Origin: DASRSS01 sp963799045
GTDB lineage: Bacteria; Actinomycetota; Actinomycetes; Mycobacteriales; Jatrophihabitantaceae
Direction of reading: 5' to 3'
DNA: 64,000 bases
Assembly: GCA_963799045.1 (NCBI GenBank)
Contig: CAWCVN010000004.1
Coordinates: 310,001-374,000 of the forward strand
The notes below the pieces were generated by a model, which was not told the origin of the DNA, did no database searches, and saw only the letters and a program-made list of their open reading frames with translations. Position numbers and translations under genes: made by a program. This document shows positions 60,196-64,000 of the stretch, one piece after another. Each line of letters opens with the position of its first letter. The stretch's first letter is position 1.

Positions 60196-61192
60196 TCAGC
60201 GCCCCGGGATCGCCGCGCGCACCCGCAGCGGTTCCCACCAGTCGCGGTTGTCGCGATACCACTGCACCGTCTGCGCGAGGCCGTCCTCGAAGGGCATCTG
60301 CGGCCGGTAGCCGAGTTCGGCGACGCGGGAGTAGTCGACCGAGTAGCGCAGGTCATGCCCGGCGCCGCGCGGGTCGACGATCTGCTGCACGTGGTCCCAG
60401 TCGCGGCCGGTGGCCTCGAGCAGCAGCTGCGTCAGCTCGCGGTTGGACAGCTCGCGCCCGCCGCCGATGTTGTAGAACTGCCCGCGCTCGCCCTTCTCGG
60501 CGACGATCGCCAGCGCCCGGCAGTGGTCGCCCACCCACAGCCAGTCGCGCACGTTGCGCCCGTCGCCGTACAGCGGGACGGGCAGGCCGTCGAGCAGGTT
60601 GGTGACGAACAGCGGGATGACCTTCTCGGGGAAGTGGTAGGGCCCGTAGTTGTTCGAGCAGCGGGTGACCGACACGTTCAGCCCGTAGGTGACCGCGTAG
60701 GCGCGGGCGAGCAGGTCGCTGCTGGCCTTGGCGGCCGAGTACGGCGAGTTGGGCTCGAGCAGGTGGTCCTCGACCCACGAGCCGTCCTCGATCGAGCCGT
60801 AGACCTCGTCGGTGGACACGTGCACGACCCGGGCGACGGCGTGGCGCAGGCAGGCCTCGAACACCTGCTGGGCGCCGAGGACGTTGGTCAGCACGAAGTC
60901 GCGGGCCGCGCCGATGGAGCGGTCGACGTGGGACTCGGCGGCGAAGTTCACGACCAGGTCGTGGCCGGGCAGCGCCGCGTCGAGCTCGCCGGCCGAGCAG
61001 ATGTCGCCGCGGACGAACCGGTAGCGCGGGCTGCCGGCGACCGCGCGCCAGGTTGGCCTCGTTGCCGGCGTAGGTGAGCTTGTCGAACACGGTGACCGAC
61101 GCGCCGGCCAGCGACGGGTACTCGTCGGCGAGCACGGCGCGCACGAACCACGAGCCGATGAACCCGGCGCCGCCGGTGACGAACACGCGCAT
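60196..61192 (-). CDS. rfbB: dTDP-glucose 4,6-dehydratase
   Basis: About 331 residues, one shift near 61050. N-terminal RVFVTGGAGFIGSWFVRAVL, VTVFDKLTYAGNEANL, NFAAESHVDRSI, VHVSTDEVYGSI, catalytic YSAAKASSDLL, SNNYGPYHFPEKVIPLFVTN and YGDGRNVRDWLWVGDHCRAL are all textbook RmlB. It makes dTDP-4-keto-6-deoxyglucose. AGGAGAG lies about 9 bases before ATG 61192. It follows rfbC by 26 bases. Confidence 0.94.
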
Positions 61193-61218
61193 GCCGAAAG
61201 TCTCTCCTACCGATCGCC

Positions 61219-61797
61219 TCATAGATCGGCAAGCAGGGGCGCGGCTGAATCCTTGGCCGAGATCACCGCGGGGTCGGCCGAATCGATCGGGACGGGCCAG
61301 GCGATGCCCAGTGCCGGGTCGAGCGGGTTGACCGACACGCCGGCCATGCCGGGCGCCCACTCGGCGTCGAAGCAGTACAGGTACTGGCACCCGTGCGGGG
61401 AGGTGGCCTGGAAGCCGTTGCACACGCCGGGCGGCACGAGCATCTGCGTGCCGACGGTGAGCTCGGCTGTGACCACGGCACCGAAGCTGGGCGAGCCGCG
61501 GCGGGTGTCGACGTAGGCGCCGAACGCCTCGCCGTAGGCGACGCCGACGAGCTTGGTCATGGTCTCGCCGTGCAGGCCGCGCACGGCGCCGTGCGCCGTC
61601 CAGGTCAGGTTCAGCTGCTGCCAGCGCTCAGGGACGGCCAGGCCGGCCGCGGCGAAGCCGCTGGTGCGGAAGAACTCGCGCACCGTGCCGCGCTCGTCGG
61701 TGACGGCCTTGGTGGTGACCTGCCACAGCCCGTCGATGGCGGTGGGCTCGACGGCCATGGGTGTCACGGTTGCCTGCATCGGCTGCTGCGCACCCAT
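61219..61797 (-). CDS. rfbC: dTDP-4-dehydrorhamnose 3,5-epimerase family protein
   Basis: 192 residues from ATG 61797. The cupin shows DERGTVREFFRTSGFA, LNLTWTAHGAVRGLHGE with the catalytic His, AYGEAFGAYVDTRRGSPSFG, MLVPPGVCNGFQATSPHGCQ and YLYCFDAEWAPGM. The residue after RGLH is Gly instead of the usual aromatic or Phe-Gln, so a related sugar epimerase is not excluded; the rfbB-rfbD context favours rhamnose. A TAGGCT box at 61806-61811 lies 8 bases before the start. Confidence 0.85.
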   Translation of the reverse strand: MGAQQPMQATVTPMAVEPTAIDGLWQVTTKAVTDERGTVREFFRTSGFAAAGLAVPERWQQLNLTWTAHGAVRGLHGETMTKLVGVAYGEAFGAYVDTRRGSPSFGAVVTAELTVGTQMLVPPGVCNGFQATSPHGCQYLYCFDAEWAPGMAGVSVNPLDPALGIAWPVPIDSADPAVISAKDSAAPLLADL

Positions 61798-61805
61798 GAC
61801 GTTCG

Positions 61806-61811
61806 AGCCTA
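61806..61811 (-). promoter_or_regulatory. -10 box of the rfbC-rfbB-rfbD operon, probably leaderless
   Basis: TAGGCT on the minus strand, 8 bases before ATG 61797; the same hexamer precedes groES. Confidence 0.45.
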
Positions 61812-61868
61812 GCGGTCCCGGGCCGGGATCGGCCGGCACCGCGTTGTGCCACGTCACACCCCGCCGAC

Positions 61869-61909
61869 TTGACCGGTACAGAAGGGTCACGTACTGTACC
61901 GGTATAGAG
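61869..61909 (+). promoter_or_regulatory. sigma70-type promoter overlapped by paired ACCGGT palindromes (putative LacI operator)
   Basis: TTGACC (61869-61874), a 17-base spacer and TACTGT (61892-61897) form a good promoter. ACCGGTACAG at 61872-61881 and CTGTACCGGT at 61894-61903 are an exact 10-bp inverted repeat covering both boxes. Each arm is centred on the palindrome ACCGGT, with the C-G centre typical of LacI-family operators; the centres are 26 bases apart. The LacI gene starts 280 bases downstream. Confidence 0.6.
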
Positions 61910-61936
61910 ACCTGGAACCTCGGTGAAGGAAGCAAC

Positions 61937-62149
61937 ATGGACCAGCTGCAGATCGCCCTGCTGACGCCCCGGCGCCCGACCCACGCCGACCGGGCGTGGA
62001 GCGCGCTGCCCGACGCGCCCCAGGTGGCGCCCGAGCCGACCCCGGCCGCGCTGCTGTCGGTGCGCGCCGCGGCGTCGCGGGCGCTGATCCGTCTCGCCGT
62101 CGCGGTGGCTCCCGAGCCCCGCGTGCCCGAGGCCCACCTCGCGGCGTGA
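61937..62149 (+). CDS. 70-residue hypothetical protein downstream of the operator-promoter
   Basis: ATG 61937 follows GAAGGA at 61925-61930 at good spacing. The product starts MDQLQIALLTPRRPTHADRA and continues as an Ala/Pro-rich helix-prone chain (ALLSVRAAASRALIRLAVAV). I recognise no family. The promoter, ribosome site and position 37 bases before the LacI gene support expression; it could be a small regulator or only a leader ORF. Confidence 0.5.
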   Translation: MDQLQIALLTPRRPTHADRAWSALPDAPQVAPEPTPAALLSVRAAASRALIRLAVAVAPEPRVPEAHLAA

Positions 62150-62186
62150 GGCTATCCTCGTCGTCTGATCGGAGGCGGCGAATCGG

Positions 62187-63269
62187 ATGGCTCGGGTAAC
62201 ACTTCAGACGATCGCCGACCGCGTGGGCGTGAGCCGGATGACGGTGTCCAACGCGTTCTCCCGCCCCGACCAGCTCTCGGCCGATCTCCGGGTGAAGATC
62301 CTTGCGGTCGCCGAGGAGCTCGGCTACGTCGGCCCCGACCCGGCCGCCCGTGCCCTCGCAGTGGGCAGTTCCGGCGCGATCGGGCTGCTGTTGTCCGAGA
62401 CTCCGGCCTACGTGCTCACCGACGAGGTGGCGATGGCGCTCGTCGCGGCGGTGTCCGACGAGCTGACCCCGACCGGGCTGGCGCTGACGCTGCTGTCGGC
62501 CGCGCCGCAGACGGGCCTGGTGCCCGCGCGCGACGTCCCGCTCGACGGCGCGCTGGTGTATTCGTGCGACCCGCGGTCGAACGCGCTCGCGTGGCTGGTG
62601 CGCCGCGGGCTGCCGTTGGTGTTCGTCGACCAGGTGCCCGCGGCGGGGATCCCGAGCGTGAATGTCGACGACCGCGGCGGGGCGCGCGCGGCCGCCGAGC
62701 ACCTGACCGGGCTCGGGCACCGCCGGGTCGCGACCGTGACGATCGGGTACGCCGGCCGCTACGGCGTGCTGGCCGATCCCCTCGCCGACGACCTGCCGCA
62801 CAGCGAGCACGAGCGGCTGGCCGGCTGGCTGGACGGGCTGCGTGCGGCGGGGGCGGAGTGGACCGCGGTGCGGGCGCCGCACGGCAACCCCTACGACGCC
62901 GGGTACGGGGCGGCGCAGACGATCCTCGGGCTCGAGCCGAGGCCGAGCGCGGTGCTGTGCTTCTCGGACGCGATCGCGGGCGGGGTGATGGACGCGGCGC
63001 GCGACGCGGGGCTGACCGTGCCCGGTCAGCTGTCGGTGGTCGGCTTCGACGACAACCCGCTGAGCCGGCGCACGCAGCCGCCGCTGACCACGGTGCGCCA
63101 GGACGTCGACGCCAAGGGCCGCGCGGCCGCCGCCGCGCTGCTGACTGCGATCGAGCGGGCCAAGCGGGCCGAGCCGAGCGACGGGTCCAGGCAACCGGCT
63201 GCGCGGGCCCGGCACCTGGTGCTGCCCACGGAGCTGATCGTGCGTGAGAGCACCGCCGCGCCGGGCTGA
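62187..63269 (+). CDS. LacI-family transcriptional regulator
   Basis: 360 residues from ATG 62187. The N-terminal helix-turn-helix reads RVTLQTIADRVGVSRMTVSN and AFSRPDQLSADLRVKILAVA, then ELGYVGPDPAARALA with the hinge. The periplasmic-binding-like sensor domain has GAIGLLLSE, GLPLVFVDQVP, VNVDDRGGARAAAEHLTGLG, VLCFSDAIAGGVMDAAR and LSVVGFDDNPLSRRTQPPLT. The effector sugar is unknown. A TATCCT box near 62153 could give it its own promoter. It is convergent with rfbA and may control the adjacent surface-sugar genes or itself. Confidence 0.92.
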   Translation: MARVTLQTIADRVGVSRMTVSNAFSRPDQLSADLRVKILAVAEELGYVGPDPAARALAVGSSGAIGLLLSETPAYVLTDEVAMALVAAVSDELTPTGLALTLLSAAPQTGLVPARDVPLDGALVYSCDPRSNALAWLVRRGLPLVFVDQVPAAGIPSVNVDDRGGARAAAEHLTGLGHRRVATVTIGYAGRYGVLADPLADDLPHSEHERLAGWLDGLRAAGAEWTAVRAPHGNPYDAGYGAAQTILGLEPRPSAVLCFSDAIAGGVMDAARDAGLTVPGQLSVVGFDDNPLSRRTQPPLTTVRQDVDAKGRAAAAALLTAIERAKRAEPSDGSRQPAARARHLVLPTELIVRESTAAPG

Positions 63270-63284
63270 GCCTGGCTGCCGCGG

Positions 63285-64000
63285 TCATTCCCAGCCGGGG
63301 CCAGGGCCCTTTTCGAGGAATTCGGTGGCGACGCGGCGCAGGTAGCCGGCGTAGCTCGACTTGCCCATCAGCTCGCCGAGGCGCAGCGCGTCGGCGGGGG
63401 TGATGAAGCCGCGGCGCATGGCGACCTCCTCCAGGCAGGCGACGGTGATCCCCTGCCGGTGTTGCAGCACCTGCACGAACTGGCCGGCCTCGAGCAGGGA
63501 GTCCTGGGTGCCGGTGTCGAGCCAGGCGGTGCCGCGGCCGAGGTCGACCAGCCGGGCCTGCTGCCGGCGCAGGTAGGCGGTGTTGACGTCGGTGATCTCC
63601 AGCTCGCCCCGGTCGGAGGGCTTGAGCCCGCGGGCGATGTCCACGACCTGGTTGTCGTAGAAGTACAGGCCGGTGATGGCCAGGTTCGAGCGCGGCTGCG
63701 CGGGCTTCTCCTCGATGTCCGCCAGGTTCCCGGCGTCGTCGAGCACCGCGACGCCGTAGCGCTCGGGGTCGGAGACCCGGTAGCCGAACAGGGTGGCGCC
63801 GCCGGCGCGGCCGATCTGGTCGGCGGCCTGGACGAGGCGCCCGCCCATGCCGTGGCCGTAGAAGATGTTGTCGCCGAGCACGAGCGCGACGGGCTCGTCG
63901 CCGACGTGCTCGGCCCCGATCAGGAACGCCTGCGCGATGCCCTCGGGGGCGGGCTGGGTGGCGTAGCGGAACGACACGCCCCACTGGCTGCCGTCGCCGA
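63285..64000 (-). CDS. rfbA: glucose-1-phosphate thymidylyltransferase, 5' partial
   Basis: 238 residues are visible; the N-terminal nucleotide-binding part is outside the window. Motifs are GDGSQWGVSFRYATQPAPEG, IAQAFLIGAEHV, ALVLGDNIFYGHGM, YGVAVLDDAGNLADIEEKPA, YFYDNQVVDIARGLKPSDRG, ELEITDVNTAYL and TAWLDTGTQDSLLEAGQFVQ. It makes dTDP-glucose, the first step towards dTDP-rhamnose, and so completes the four-enzyme set with rfbB, rfbC and rfbD. Confidence 0.94.
   Translation of the reverse strand, partial: GDGSQWGVSFRYATQPAPEGIAQAFLIGAEHVGDEPVALVLGDNIFYGHGMGGRLVQAADQIGRAGGATLFGYRVSDPERYGVAVLDDAGNLADIEEKPAQPRSNLAITGLYFYDNQVVDIARGLKPSDRGELEITDVNTAYLRRQQARLVDLGRGTAWLDTGTQDSLLEAGQFVQVLQHRQGITVACLEEVAMRRGFITPADALRLGELMGKSSYAGYLRRVATEFLEKGPGPGWE

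Overview
This window comes from a high-GC Actinomycetota genome. GC is about 70-75% by eye, with strongly G/C-ending third positions, many GTG starts, Shine-Dalgarno sites of the AGGAGG type, and several genes whose only visible promoter is a -10 box 6-8 bases before the start codon. Gene content agrees: a 180-kDa-type NAD-glutamate dehydrogenase, DUF4446, DUF1206, an LAXTG-type sorting signal, a BY-kinase and an actinobacterial-style contractile injection locus. I cannot place it below phylum.

The left 37 kb is dominated by an extracellular/cytoplasmic contractile injection system (eCIS/CIS) of the phage-tail-like kind known from Streptomyces. Module 1 (1-11926, +) encodes sheath (5' cut by the window), tube, a tail-assembly-like protein, a 57-residue protein, a second tube, a 948-residue Ala/Pro-rich protein, a LysM baseplate protein, a VgrG-like spike, gp25, baseplate J, a tail protein I and a zinc-ribbon membrane protein. 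These genes mostly overlap and are probably one operon. A block of unrelated membrane genes follows (11914-17734): P-type H+-ATPase, TMEM175-like channel, DUF1206 and MFS. Module 2 is divergent around 29434-29622. Leftward lie a DUF4255 terminator/cap protein and three tandem paralogous membrane proteins carrying carboxypeptidase-regulatory-like repeats. Rightward lie the Cdc48-like AAA ATPase, a 1128-residue repeat protein (my best cargo candidate), two small DUF1795/LpqN-like proteins and a DUF4157 (eCIS core) protein.

From 36.8 to 53.1 kb the genes look like housekeeping: GroES, prephenate dehydratase, DUF4446, TMEM165/GDT1, a VOC protein, 4-hydroxyphenylpyruvate dioxygenase, an aromatic aminotransferase, DUF4349, NAD-malic enzyme, NAD-glutamate dehydrogenase, an RsbW-like ATPase, glycerophosphodiester phosphodiesterase, rhodanese and Fpg/Nei. 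Aromatic amino acid metabolism (pheA, aminotransferase, hppD) and the malate/glutamate catabolic pair stand out as functional neighbourhoods.

From 53.3 kb to the end is a cell-surface polysaccharide region: DUF4012, a sortase-anchored protein, a polyprenyl-phosphate sugar transferase, a Wzc-like tyrosine kinase, and dTDP-rhamnose genes rfbD, rfbB, rfbC and rfbA (the last cut by the window end), with a LacI regulator between.

Many genes contain single-base frame changes, almost all apparent +1 insertions in C/G runs. They cluster at 6.2-11.6, 12.2-14.7, 21.1-27.4 and 43.9-49.2 kb and are nearly absent from 29.6-39.7 kb. Translating across them restores intact family motifs, so I annotate whole genes through them and treat the shifts as probable consensus errors. 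Exact protein lengths in those genes are therefore approximate. I saw no tRNA, rRNA, CRISPR array, transposase or integrase, and no gene-free stretch longer than 300 bases.
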